Assembly: GCF_963676935.1 (NCBI RefSeq)
Contig: NZ_OY781470.1
Coordinates: 1,584,680-1,648,679 of the forward strand
DNA: 64,000 nucleotides
DNA from: Halarcobacter sp.
GTDB lineage: Bacteria > Campylobacterota > Campylobacteria > Campylobacterales > Arcobacteraceae
Direction of reading: 5' to 3'
This document shows positions 35,556-43,557 of the stretch, in pieces. Position numbers and translations under genes: made by a program. Position 1 is the first letter of the stretch, and each line of letters begins with the position of its first letter. The notes below the pieces were generated by a model. It made no database searches, had not been told where the DNA came from, and was given only the letters and a program-made list of their open reading frames with translations.

Positions 35556-36124
35556 AAACTTATTGTGTGGTTAATTTTAACCCTTTTAATGGGTCTATTA
35601 GTTATTTTAAAATGTTTATTTCCATTGTAAACAAAATAATTTTTATATCCTGTTAACATTTTTCTTTCTACTCTTTGAGGTCTATCATAACACTCAGTTT
35701 TTGTTTCATATCTATAATTTCTATTATTGTACGAATTAGGTTTATAATTATTTCTTATTTCATGTGCAACTTTTGCACCCAATAATCCACCAACTATTTG
35801 TGCAGCAACTCTACCATTCCCTTTTCCAACTTGACTTCCAAGTACGGCACCTGCAGCTGTACCAATTAAAGTATCAACACCTAGACTATCATCATAGCCT
35901 GAAGAGTAATATCTATTATCATAATTATCTCTTACTTTATATCTTACTTCTTCGCAAACTTGATTTGGTACATTCTCATACACATATTCATAGATCGGCT
36001 CAGAATATGTCACTCTTGCAAAATCGTGATATCTATCACTACCTGCATATGCTGCTGAAGTTAAAATAACTCCAGCTAAAAAAGTTTTTTTCAAAATACT
36101 TGATATATTGTTTAGTTTAATCAT
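35552..36124 (-). CDS. Glycine-zipper envelope protein
   Basis: A signal peptide (about residues 10-27, ending AAYAG) leads to a tyrosine-rich region and then a glycine-zipper 2TM segment (TLIGTAAGAVLGSQVGKGNGRVAAQIVGGLLGAKVAHEI, about 85-122). This resembles the 17-kDa-antigen/SlyB-type outer-membrane-associated family. Three cysteines (one near 57, two late) could pair in the periplasm. It faces the flagellin gene with a shared terminator and precedes nothing functionally linked that I can see. Confidence 0.78.
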   Translation of the reverse strand: MIKLNNISSILKKTFLAGVILTSAAYAGSDRYHDFARVTYSEPIYEYVYENVPNQVCEEVRYKVRDNYDNRYYSSGYDDSLGVDTLIGTAAGAVLGSQVGKGNGRVAAQIVGGLLGAKVAHEIRNNYKPNSYNNRNYRYETKTECYDRPQRVERKMLTGYKNYFVYNGNKHFKITNRPIKRVKINHTISF

Positions 36125-36159
36125 GATAAATCCTTTTTAAACTGCTCTTATGTCAGTTA

Positions 36160-36462
36160 CTATTTCATTGCTGAAATATATCCTGCAAGTGCTTTAATAT
36201 CCGCATCAGATAATCTTGCTACTTGACCTTTCATTACACCTTTCATAGCTCCACCATATGAACCATCTTTATAACCATGTAAAGCTGCTTCAATTTTTGC
36301 TGCATCCCAACCTTTAATTACTTGAGATTTATTTAATGCTGATTTTTCAGCATTTGCACCATGACATGTAGCACATGCTTTAAATAATGTTGCTCCATCT
36401 GCTGCAAATAAAGATGTTACTCCTAAGATTGCCATTGTTGCTAAAATTTTTGTTAGTTTCAT
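36160..36462 (-). CDS. Periplasmic cytochrome c (c-553 type)
   Basis: The signal peptide ends near residue 20 (SLFAAD). The mature protein is a class I cytochrome c with heme motif CATCH (about 29-33) and the axial Met in GVMKGQVARL, followed by the typical ADIKALAGYISAMK C-terminal helix. The length of 100 matches the small c-553 electron carriers of Campylobacterota, which shuttle electrons to terminal oxidases or peroxidases. A good AAGGAG ribosome site precedes the ATG. Confidence 0.92.
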   Translation of the reverse strand: MKLTKILATMAILGVTSLFAADGATLFKACATCHGANAEKSALNKSQVIKGWDAAKIEAALHGYKDGSYGGAMKGVMKGQVARLSDADIKALAGYISAMK

Positions 36463-36534
36463 TTTGTACTCCTTAATTTTTATATAAGAAGTATAAAATC
36501 TAATTGTGGATTGATTGTGAATGTTAATATATTG

Positions 36535-36864
36535 TTATTTCAGTTTTCCAAATACTTTGTATTTTTCCCAATATATATCTAATGATTTCTTTAACTCTTC
36601 ATCAGATAGTTTAGTTTTCTTTTTTACTCCAAACCTATTTATAAAAGCTTTTGGCATTATTGTCGTATCTTCTGTAGGATTTTTTAAGTATGTAGCCATA
36701 GCTCTTTTTACTTCCCTTTCACTACTATATTTAAGTAAATATCTATAAAAATATTTATCTATAGATACAGGTAGTTTATTATGACATTTTAAACAATTAC
36801 TTTCATATATATTTGAATAAGCAAAATTAAGAAAAAGTGCCAATACTAATATGTTTTTTACCAT
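36535..36864 (-). CDS. Small monoheme c-type cytochrome-like protein
   Basis: A signal peptide (1-17) is followed by a single heme-attachment motif CLKCH near residue 24. A later Met in TTIMPKAF may be the sixth ligand. The remaining sequence is basic and helical, unlike the usual c-553 fold. It overlaps the 3' end of the sensor kinase gene by 7 bases, so it is co-transcribed with the two-component system and may be its output target or a redox input. The family is not one I can name exactly. Confidence 0.72.
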   Translation of the reverse strand: MVKNILVLALFLNFAYSNIYESNCLKCHNKLPVSIDKYFYRYLLKYSSEREVKRAMATYLKNPTEDTTIMPKAFINRFGVKKKTKLSDEELKKSLDIYWEKYKVFGKLK

Positions 36865-38045
36865 CTTATCTCCATTTTTGTACCTTCACCCAATTTTGAA
36901 ATTACATCTATTTTAAAGTTATACTCTTTTGCAATAAGAGAAACAATATTTAAACCTATCCCAAAACCACCTACACTATTATCAAATCTAACATATCTTT
37001 GAAAAAGATTTTCAATTTGTTCTTGAGACATACCCTTCCCTGTATCTTCAATACTCATATGATTTTCATAAAGTGTAACTAAAATTTTACCTTTGACCTT
37101 ATTGTATTTTATAGCATTTGATAAAAAGTTATCAATAAGTTTTGCTAATTTCTTCTTATCACAGAAAATTGAAATATCTTTTTTAATATCTAGTATAAAT
37201 TCAATTTTTTTAACTTCAGCTAATGTTTTAAAATACTCTACTCTTTGTTTTAAAATTGTTGATAAATCTAAAATTTCATTTTGTGATATTATTTTATTGT
37301 CTAAAGTTAAAAAAGTTAAATCCTCATATATATTAGATATAGTTTTAGCTCCAATATCTATTCTTTTGATTTTTCTAGCAAGTTTTTCATCTAAAGATTG
37401 AATATCAATCATCTCAACATTTGAGATAATTGCACTAACAGGAGTATTTAATTCATGAGTAGTATCTTTTATAAACCTATCTAAAAGATGTAAAGCATCT
37501 CGCATAGGTCTTAAAAATATTTTTAGAAGGAAATATCCTAAAAGTGTCATAAAGAAAAATGCAATTAATACAAATAAAGTAATCTCTTTTTCTAATAAAA
37601 TTAACCATTCTTCATCATCAGGAATTTCAAGAACAATATATTTAGCTCCTAAATAATAAGACTCAGGTTCCTCAATAAAATGTATTTTTCCTCCTGATCT
37701 ATAGGCCACATCATCTAAATGGACTTTGTTTGATTCTAAAGTTGAGAAAATAAGTTTTCTATCACTATCATATATTGCTGAATTAAACTTTTCATCTCTT
37801 GGATAATATTTGTATTTATCAAAATTTACATGCAAATCTTTTAATCTAAATACAAAATCGTTTGCATACTCTTGCATTAAGATTCTTTTTTGTTGTAACA
37901 TTAAGTCTTTTTGAAATGAAAAATATAAAAATGAAATAAAAAATAAGATTACAATAGTAAAAAATGAGTATAATGACAAAAACCCTAAAAGTGTTTTTTT
38001 CTCACTTTGAGTTAAATCTATATCCAAGCTTTTTAAGACTAACAA
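36858..38045 (-). CDS. Membrane sensor histidine kinase
   Basis: The order is a first membrane helix (about 22-45), a periplasmic sensor region of about 100 residues, a second membrane helix (about 150-170), a HisKA domain with the phospho-His in FIKDTTHELNTPVSAI (about 190-205) and a HATPase domain with NFLSNAIKYN, DTGKGM and GGFGIGLNIV. It starts at a TTG that overlaps the response-regulator gene by 44 bases. The partner is the adjacent OmpR-type regulator. The stimulus is not evident. Confidence 0.9.
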   Translation of the reverse strand: MLVLKSLDIDLTQSEKKTLLGFLSLYSFFTIVILFFISFLYFSFQKDLMLQQKRILMQEYANDFVFRLKDLHVNFDKYKYYPRDEKFNSAIYDSDRKLIFSTLESNKVHLDDVAYRSGGKIHFIEEPESYYLGAKYIVLEIPDDEEWLILLEKEITLFVLIAFFFMTLLGYFLLKIFLRPMRDALHLLDRFIKDTTHELNTPVSAIISNVEMIDIQSLDEKLARKIKRIDIGAKTISNIYEDLTFLTLDNKIISQNEILDLSTILKQRVEYFKTLAEVKKIEFILDIKKDISIFCDKKKLAKLIDNFLSNAIKYNKVKGKILVTLYENHMSIEDTGKGMSQEQIENLFQRYVRFDNSVGGFGIGLNIVSLIAKEYNFKIDVISKLGEGTKMEIRW

Positions 38046-38673
38046 TTCTATCTTTTCCTAAAACTTTTCTCAAGTTTTTTATATATGTACGTAAAGAGTT
38101 ATCACTATATTGTTCATCATAATCCCAAACATAATCATAAATTCTATCATGAACTAAAAGTTCATCACTATTTTGTAGAAAAAATTTTAATAATTTTTGT
38201 TCTTTAAAATTTAATTGTACAACTTCACCATCTTTTGTAAGTTCATTTGAAGACGAATCAAATATAATATTTTCATCTATTTGAATTTTTGTATCTTTAT
38301 TTTTAGAAAATTCTCTTTTTACTATTGTTTGTACTCTTAACAACAGTTCTTTTAACTCAAAAGGTTTTCTTATATAATCGTCACAACCACTATCAAACCC
38401 CTCTTCTAAAGAGTTCATAGAGTTTAAAGAAGTAATAAATATAGCAGGTGTAGTATTACCCTCTTGCCTTACTTTTTTTAATAATTCAAAACCATTTATT
38501 AAAGGTACATTTACATCTAATAAAAATATATCAAACTTTTCTTCATATATAATCTCTTGAGCTTCTTCCCCATCATAAACAGCTTTAACTTCAAAACCTT
38601 GTTCTTCAAAATAGTCAATAACTGTTTCACTAAGAGTTAAATCATCTTCCAAAAGCAAAAGTTTAGTTTTCAT
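38002..38673 (-). CDS. OmpR/PhoB-family response regulator
   Basis: The receiver domain (1-115) has the acidic pair in LLEDDLTL, the phospho-Asp in IFLLDVNVPLINGFELL (about residue 52) and the Lys in YIRKPFELKELL. The C-terminal winged-helix domain (about 125-223) ends with DNSLRTYIKNLRKVLGKDRIVSLKKLGYRF. It is translationally coupled to the downstream kinase by a 44-base overlap and follows the DUF1104 gene with one intervening base, suggesting it controls this operon. Confidence 0.92.
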   Translation of the reverse strand: MKTKLLLLEDDLTLSETVIDYFEEQGFEVKAVYDGEEAQEIIYEEKFDIFLLDVNVPLINGFELLKKVRQEGNTTPAIFITSLNSMNSLEEGFDSGCDDYIRKPFELKELLLRVQTIVKREFSKNKDTKIQIDENIIFDSSSNELTKDGEVVQLNFKEQKLLKFFLQNSDELLVHDRIYDYVWDYDEQYSDNSLRTYIKNLRKVLGKDRIVSLKKLGYRFNSK

Positions 38674-38674
38674 T

Positions 38675-38896
38675 TTATTTCTCTAACTTTTTTAGATTTT
38701 TTTTATATTTTGCTTTTTCTTTTGTATTCATTGTAGGAACCCTACTTTTCAACTCTTTATTAAACTTATTAAGGTTCTTTTTTTCAACATAACCCATTAT
38801 TTCAATTAATTCTTGAGTACTCATCTCAGAATAATCTACAGCAAATAAAGGAATAGTTAATATAAAAAATAAAAAAGTAGTTATAATTCTTTTCAT
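38675..38896 (-). CDS. DUF1104-family periplasmic protein
   Basis: A signal peptide (KRIITTFLFFILTIPLFA) leads to a short mature helical domain of about 55 residues: DYSEMSTQELIEIMGYV, LNKFNKELKSRVPTM and KAKYKKNLKKLE. This fits DUF1104, a small periplasmic family of Campylobacterota. An in-frame ATG at 38935 would add 13 residues before the signal, but no ribosome site supports it, so I chose 38896. It is the first gene of the two-component operon. In several relatives such proteins sit next to two-component genes, so a signal or target role is possible. Confidence 0.72.
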   Translation of the reverse strand: MKRIITTFLFFILTIPLFAVDYSEMSTQELIEIMGYVEKKNLNKFNKELKSRVPTMNTKEKAKYKKNLKKLEK

Positions 38897-39023
38897 CTTG
38901 TCACTTTTGATAAATAATTTTTGTAATGATAACATAAAATTGTAGAAAAAAAGTAAATCACCCCAAGTTTTATAATGAATAAATTTGATTTATAATAAAA
39001 TCTTGAAAAAATAAAGAGAGAAT

Positions 39024-39311
39024 ATGAAAAAAGCTATTTTAATTTCAATTTTAAGTGTTTTTGTTCTAGGTGGTTGTTTTGGACAAGGTAGTTCAGAACA
39101 AGAGTGGACTTCACTAATATATCCAGATAAAAACAATACTAAAAGAAGTAAAAAACATGGGGTGTTTAAAACAATAGAAGAGTGTAGAAAAAGCTCTTTA
39201 GCAGAATTAAAAAACCTGAACCTTGAAATAGTAGGTGATTATCAATGTGGATTAAACTGCAAATATCATGAAGGAATGAAAGTAGATATTTGTGAAAAAT
39301 TGAGTAAATAA
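39024..39311 (+). CDS. Small Cys-rich lipoprotein, 95 aa
   Basis: The signal peptide ends in the lipobox VLGGC (Cys18). The mature domain of about 75 residues carries four cysteines (EECRKS, YQCGLNCKYH, DICEKL), likely forming two disulfides. The family is not one I recognise. The stop is two bases before the TTG start of the ABC exporter gene, so the two are co-transcribed. Confidence 0.65.
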   Translation: MKKAILISILSVFVLGGCFGQGSSEQEWTSLIYPDKNNTKRSKKHGVFKTIEECRKSSLAELKNLNLEIVGDYQCGLNCKYHEGMKVDICEKLSK

Positions 39312-39313
39312 AA

Positions 39314-41095
39314 TTGTCCGATAAAAAAGAAAAAATTGATCTAAAATATATATGGAAACTTTTATTAAAAAATAAAAGAAACTTGATTTTAGGTCAATTT
39401 GTCACTATACTAGCCATACTTCTTAGTGTACCTATACCATTAATGCTTCCTGCATTAGTAGATGAAGTATTATTGGATAAACCTGACTTTTTTGTTAACA
39501 CTATAAATAGTTATTTTGGGGCTGGAGATACTTTTTATTATATAGCTATTGTTACTTTGTGTGTAATATTTCTAAGATTTATACATTTTATAACAACAGT
39601 AATAAATACAAAAATATTTACTTCAATCTCAAAATTTGTAACGTTTAAAATAAGAGAAAAACTAATTACTCATTTAAAAAATGTTTCTATGAACGAATAT
39701 GAAAGTATAGGAAGCGGTGCAGTAGCTGCAAACCTAATAACAGATGTAAACACCCTTGATAATTTTATTGTTACTAGTGCTAGTAAATTTATAGCTTCAA
39801 TATTAACTTTAATTGCTGTTTCTATTGTAATGATAGCTATTCATCCAATTCTAGGTTTAATGATTCTATTTATTCAACCTATTATAATGATATTATCAAA
39901 AAAAATTTCAAAACAAGTTGGTACTTTAAAAAAAATTGAAAACCAAGCTATTGAAGAGTTTCAAGATAATATTGGAGAATCACTAGAATTATTTGGTCAA
40001 ATAAAAGCAAGTAACAAAGAAGCTTATTTTTTTGATGATGCTATAAAAAAAGCTGAAAAAATAAAAGAGACTTCAAATGATTATAGTTACAAAAGTGTTG
40101 CTTATGAAAGATTTTCTTTTACTATATTTCTCATAGCTTTTGAAATATTAAGAGCAAGTGGACTTGTAATGGTTGCATATTCTGATTTATCAATTGGTAT
40201 GATGTTTGCAATGTTTGGATATATCTGGTTTATTATGACACCTGTACAAGATATTTTATCAATGCAATACTCTTATACTACTGCAAATGCTGCAATAAAA
40301 AGGATAAATAAAATACTTGATTTATCAACAGAAAATAGTGGTAATAGAAAATTAGAAAAAAGTAGTAATGGCATTGAGATAAAAATAGATAATTTAAACT
40401 TCTCATATAATAAAGACAAAAAGATATTAAAAGATATCTCTTTAGAAATAAAGAATAAAGATAAAGTTGCCCTAATAGGAGCTAGCGGAAGTGGGAAAAC
40501 AACACTAGCACAAATAATTGCAGGTTTTTATACAAAAGATGAGGGAAAAATACAATACAATAATATAGATATTGAAAATATTGATAAACATTCATTAAGA
40601 GAAAATATTTTTTTAGTTTTACAAATGCCTATATTATTTAATAATACACTTAGATTTAATATCACTATGGGAAAAAATGATATTGAGGATAAAAAGATAC
40701 TAAAAGCACTTGAAATTGCACAATTAAAAGATAGTATAGATAATATGACTGAAGGTTTAGACACAATAGTGGGTAGACATGGTATTCGACTTAGTGGAGG
40801 GCAAAGACAAAGATTATCAATAGCAAGAATGATTATTGCAAATCCTGCTATTGTTATTTTTGATGAGTCAACATCTGCTCTTGATGTACACACAGAAGCA
40901 AAACTATTTAATGACTTAAAACCAATATTAGAAAATAAAACTGTAATTACAATTGCACATAGACTAAGTACAGTAAAAAATGCAAATATGATTTATGTAC
41001 TAGATGATGGGAAAGTTGTCCAAAGAGGAACTCATCAAGAACTAGAAGATGAAGAGGGACATTATTTAGAGTTTATAAAAAATCAATTGATATAA
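39314..41095 (+). CDS. ABC exporter (fused permease and ATPase)
   Basis: This is an MsbA/LmrA-type half-transporter of 593 residues. The six-span membrane domain covers about residues 1-320. The ATPase domain has Walker A GASGSGKT (near 395), the signature LSGGQRQRLSIARM, Walker B IFDESTSALD and the switch His in IAHRLS. It starts at a TTG two bases after the lipoprotein stop and is followed within 10-14 bases by an Aat-like gene. Substrate is unknown; the neighbours suggest a peptide or lipid substrate, but that is inference. Confidence 0.88.
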   Translation: MSDKKEKIDLKYIWKLLLKNKRNLILGQFVTILAILLSVPIPLMLPALVDEVLLDKPDFFVNTINSYFGAGDTFYYIAIVTLCVIFLRFIHFITTVINTKIFTSISKFVTFKIREKLITHLKNVSMNEYESIGSGAVAANLITDVNTLDNFIVTSASKFIASILTLIAVSIVMIAIHPILGLMILFIQPIIMILSKKISKQVGTLKKIENQAIEEFQDNIGESLELFGQIKASNKEAYFFDDAIKKAEKIKETSNDYSYKSVAYERFSFTIFLIAFEILRASGLVMVAYSDLSIGMMFAMFGYIWFIMTPVQDILSMQYSYTTANAAIKRINKILDLSTENSGNRKLEKSSNGIEIKIDNLNFSYNKDKKILKDISLEIKNKDKVALIGASGSGKTTLAQIIAGFYTKDEGKIQYNNIDIENIDKHSLRENIFLVLQMPILFNNTLRFNITMGKNDIEDKKILKALEIAQLKDSIDNMTEGLDTIVGRHGIRLSGGQRQRLSIARMIIANPAIVIFDESTSALDVHTEAKLFNDLKPILENKTVITIAHRLSTVKNANMIYVLDDGKVVQRGTHQELEDEEGHYLEFIKNQLI

Positions 41096-41108
41096 GGGAT
41101 TAAAAATC

Positions 41109-41801
41109 ATTTACTATCTAACACTTGAAGATTTAAATAACAAACATATATTAGAACATGAAATATATGCAAATATGAATGAAAATTACTATTGGACTGA
41201 AGATTGTTCAACTGAATTTTATATAAAAGCTGCACAATGTGGATTTATTACAACTTCATTTCATACAAAGAAAAAACAATTTGTTCTTTTACCTGAAATT
41301 CAATTTGAATATGCAGTTTTAGAGTTTTCTGAAATCAAAATCAATAAAAAAGTACAAAAACTATTAAGTGAAAATATGTATGAATTCTCCATAAATAACC
41401 GATTTGATGAAGTTATTAATAACATAAATACTTATCATGATGATTCTTGGTTAAAACCAGAGTATATCACTATACTTAAAAATATTAAAAATAATGAATT
41501 AGATAAAGACTTTAAGCTTATGACAGTAGAAGTGTGTGAAAAAGAAACAAAAAGACTCATTTCAGGTGAAATTGGTTATAAAATTGGAAAAACATACACA
41601 TCTTTGACAGGATTCACTACAAGAGAAAAAAAATATAATAATTGGGGTAAGTTACAACTTGTACTACTTAACAAGTATTTATACAAAAATGGCTATAAGC
41701 TCTGGAATCTAGGGCATCCCCAACTTCAATATAAGATTGATTTAGGTGCAAAAATATATAATCGTCATGATTTTTTAAATATGTGGAATCAGCATATTTA
41801 A
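41109..41801 (+). CDS. Leucyl/phenylalanyl-tRNA-protein transferase-like protein, probable non-AUG start
   Basis: The C-terminal two thirds resemble Aat, which attaches Leu or Phe from tRNA to protein N-termini: FSINNRFDEVINN, SWLKPEYITIL, GEIGYKIGKTYTSLTGFTT, then LQYKIDLGAKIYNRHDFL. The first ATG at 41175 has no ribosome site and cuts off a coding-like segment (YYLTLEDLNNKHILEHEIY). AAGGGA at 41094-41099 is 6 bases before an ATC (41106) and 9 before an ATT (41109). The frame is closed upstream by TGA at 41088. I give the ATT as start with low certainty. Divergence from true Aat is high, so another aminoacyl-tRNA-dependent or GNAT-type role is possible. Confidence 0.6.
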   Translation: MYYLTLEDLNNKHILEHEIYANMNENYYWTEDCSTEFYIKAAQCGFITTSFHTKKKQFVLLPEIQFEYAVLEFSEIKINKKVQKLLSENMYEFSINNRFDEVINNINTYHDDSWLKPEYITILKNIKNNELDKDFKLMTVEVCEKETKRLISGEIGYKIGKTYTSLTGFTTREKKYNNWGKLQLVLLNKYLYKNGYKLWNLGHPQLQYKIDLGAKIYNRHDFLNMWNQHI

Positions 41802-41828
41802 TAATCAAAAAGTTAAATTTTGATTATT
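41800..41828 (+). terminator. Hairpin terminator after the Aat-like gene
   Basis: AATAATCAAAA pairs with TTTTGATTATT around a seven-base loop, and T/A-rich sequence follows. It overlaps the stop codon and separates this unit from the regulator gene. Confidence 0.65.
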
Positions 41829-41848
41829 TATTAAAATTTAATAAGATT

Positions 41849-41866
41849 TGTCTCAAAAATGTCTCA
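41849..41866 (+). promoter_or_regulatory. Direct repeat TGTCTCA, 11-base period, upstream of winged-helix gene
   Basis: TGTCTCA occurs at 41849-41855 and again at 41860-41866, exactly one helical turn apart. OmpR/PhoB-type winged-helix proteins classically bind such head-to-tail repeats with 11-base spacing. The sites are about 61-78 bases upstream of the start of a gene encoding exactly this DNA-binding fold, so they may be its own binding site. Confidence 0.55.
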
Positions 41867-41881
41867 TTTTTAAGTTTTATC

Positions 41882-41901
41882 ATAACATAATGTGTTATAA
41901 T
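41882..41901 (+). promoter_or_regulatory. Promoter minus-10 box overlapped by ATAACA/TGTTAT palindrome
   Basis: A perfect TATAAT (41896-41901) overlaps the right arm of an inverted repeat ATAACA-N5-TGTTAT (41882-41898). The start codon lies 26 bases further on. A protein bound to the palindrome would block the promoter. Confidence 0.55.
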
Positions 41902-41926
41902 CAAAATAAAAAAAGTGAGATATAAC

Positions 41927-42340
41927 ATGAGTAGTAATATTTTAACAATTGATTTAACAAAAGAAATGGAAAGATTTCTAAAAAGTAAATCAAAAGAATT
42001 TAACTTATCTGTAGAAGATACATTAAAAGAGATTTTAAATCAACAAATTGATAGTAGAATTGATTTAGGTAAAGGTTTTTATTACGATAAAGTATTAAAA
42101 AAAGTATTTGATAGAAAAAATCAAGATGTTGGTTTAACTAAAACTCAAATGTCAATTTTTAATACTATATTAAAAAGTAGAGGAACTATAGTTGATGTTG
42201 ATGTAATCAAAAAAAGTGCATGGAAAGATAAAAACACTTCAATATTTACATTAAGAAATATGATCAAACAAATTAGAGATAAAACTTATTATGGTCTAAT
42301 TAAAAGTCACTCAAGTAGAGGTTATTCTGCAGGATTTTAA
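41927..42340 (+). CDS. Stand-alone winged-helix regulator with N-terminal ribbon-helix-helix-like segment
   Basis: The C-terminal 75 residues (VGLTKTQMSIFNTILKSRG, FTLRNMIKQIRDKTYYGLIKSHSSRGYSAGF) match the OmpR/PhoB DNA-binding winged helix, including the final recognition-wing glycines. There is no receiver domain. The first 45 residues (ILTIDLTKEMERFLKSKSKEFNLSVEDTLKEILNQQ) look like a ribbon-helix-helix or helical dimerisation unit. A GTG at 41915 is in frame, but AGTGAGA fits the ATG at 41927, giving 137 residues. The promoter carries a direct repeat and a palindrome that suggest self-regulation. Target genes are unknown. Confidence 0.72.
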   Translation: MSSNILTIDLTKEMERFLKSKSKEFNLSVEDTLKEILNQQIDSRIDLGKGFYYDKVLKKVFDRKNQDVGLTKTQMSIFNTILKSRGTIVDVDVIKKSAWKDKNTSIFTLRNMIKQIRDKTYYGLIKSHSSRGYSAGF

Positions 42341-42374
42341 TAGAAAAGTTAGCAAAAGCTAACTTTCTATTATT
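42341..42374 (+). terminator. Terminator of the winged-helix regulator gene
   Basis: TAGAAAAGTTAGC pairs with GCTAACTTTCTA (one bulged A) around AAAA, directly after the stop, and is followed by TTATTTTAATT. The remaining sequence up to 42544 is AT-rich; on the opposite strand it holds a candidate rnpB terminator. Confidence 0.8.
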
Positions 42375-42496
42375 TTAATTATTCAACTATCAAACAATTC
42401 TTTACATTATTCTTTTATATATTTTCAAAATTCTTTATAACTTATTTTTATATTAATAGTAGATTTAAATTGTAATTTGTAGAAAAAAGAACATCA

Positions 42497-42515
42497 GAGA
42501 AAATAAACTTCTCTA
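42497..42515 (-). terminator. Candidate terminator of rnpB
   Basis: On the minus strand AGAGAA and TTCTCT form a six-base-pair hairpin, and a T run follows about 8 bases later (TTCTTTTTTCT). It is located about 30 bases after the RNase P RNA 3' end. The short stem makes it a moderate call. Confidence 0.4.
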
Positions 42516-42544
42516 AAGCCCTATAAACTGTAATGTTTATAATT

Positions 42545-42900
42545 AGGCACATCTGTAAGCTGGGTTATGTATATGACAATAATTTATCTAGTTGTTAAAT
42601 TACTTTAACAATCCTGCGAAGAACAATTATGTGAAGTTTATTACCACGCTCTTCTTGCTGCTGGTTGGGTTTACATAGCCATTAAGATTACTCAAAATGC
42701 TGGTAGGCTCTTACTCTACCGTTTCACCCTTACCAAAATTATCTAATAAAATAGTCATTAACTACTTAGATAGATAATAATGGCGGTCTACTCTCTGTTG
42801 CACTGTCCCTTAGATTACTCTAGCCATCCGTTAGATGGAACCATACTTCACTGCAGCCCAGACTTTCCTCTTGTAAAACAAGCTATTGTCTGATGTACCT
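42545..42900 (-). ncRNA. rnpB: RNase P RNA (class A)
   Basis: This is the catalytic RNA that trims tRNA 5' leaders. On the minus strand it shows GAGGAAAGTCTGGGCTGCA (CR-I), ACAGAGAGTAGACCGCC, GGTAAGGGTGAAACGGTAGAG with GTAAGAGCCTACCAGC, and a 3' terminal GATGTGCCT that pairs with the 5' terminal AGGTACATC to form helix P1. These are the conserved bacterial RNase P RNA blocks in the right order. Ends are set from P1 and may shift by a few bases. It lies between lolA and the winged-helix regulator. Confidence 0.96.
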
Positions 42901-42932
42901 AAAAGTGTATTATATTCAAAGTAAACTAAAAA

Positions 42933-43460
42933 TTACTTTTCAATAACATCATAACCTTCTGGAGCATTAAACAAAAACATAGAATCATCTATATCAATGT
43001 TTTCTTGATTGTTTTTAAACTCAATTAAAACTTTATTTGATAATTCATCTTTAAAATATATTTGTTTAACACTATTATCTATTATTTCAATATAGTATAT
43101 ATTGTCATATAATCGTGCTTCATAAAGATTTTCTCTTAACTTCTTTGCGTCTTTAATAAGTTGTAAGATATCTATATTCTTCTCTAAAGAGGTAAAAATA
43201 GCTTGTTCTAATTCCGGTTCATCAATAATTACACTTTGTCCAATAATATAAACATCTTTTTTTATTGGATCACTATATTCCCACAAAACTTTTCCTGAAT
43301 TTTTTACAAAAATCTTTCCTTTGTAAGTGATTTCTTTACCTGATTCGTTAGTAATCGTTTGTACAAAATCAGCTTTAAAAGTTTTTATTTTTTCAAAATC
43401 TATACTAGCTGAGGCTGATATCAAAAATAGTACACAAAAAAGAAACATACGATAAAACAT
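42933..43460 (-). CDS. lolA: Outer-membrane lipoprotein carrier protein LolA
   Basis: LolA carries lipoproteins through the periplasm from the LolCDE complex to the outer membrane. The 175-residue protein has a signal peptide (1-18), then FEKIKTFKADFVQTI, GKIFVKNSGKVLWEYSDP, VYIIGQSVIIDEPELEQA and FKNNQENIDIDDSMFLFNAPEGYDVI, typical of the half-barrel family. Start ATG at 43460. It is divergent from secA, with a 97-base shared promoter region, and transcribed towards rnpB. A LolC/E-like permease lies just beyond secA. Confidence 0.88.
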   Translation of the reverse strand: MFYRMFLFCVLFLISASASIDFEKIKTFKADFVQTITNESGKEITYKGKIFVKNSGKVLWEYSDPIKKDVYIIGQSVIIDEPELEQAIFTSLEKNIDILQLIKDAKKLRENLYEARLYDNIYYIEIIDNSVKQIYFKDELSNKVLIEFKNNQENIDIDDSMFLFNAPEGYDVIEK

Positions 43461-43557
43461 ACTTTAACCTTATTTTTTATATAATCTTGCGATTATAACT
43501 AATACCAAATTAAAGTAAATCAATAGTGAGTCATTTGGTATAAAAGGAATTTGTTTT

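Noticed and set aside
39314-41801. Interpretation as cydDC-aat as in E. coli
   Set aside because: There is a single fused exporter gene, not a CydD/CydC pair, and a lipoprotein gene precedes it. The resemblance in gene order is not enough for a cyd call.
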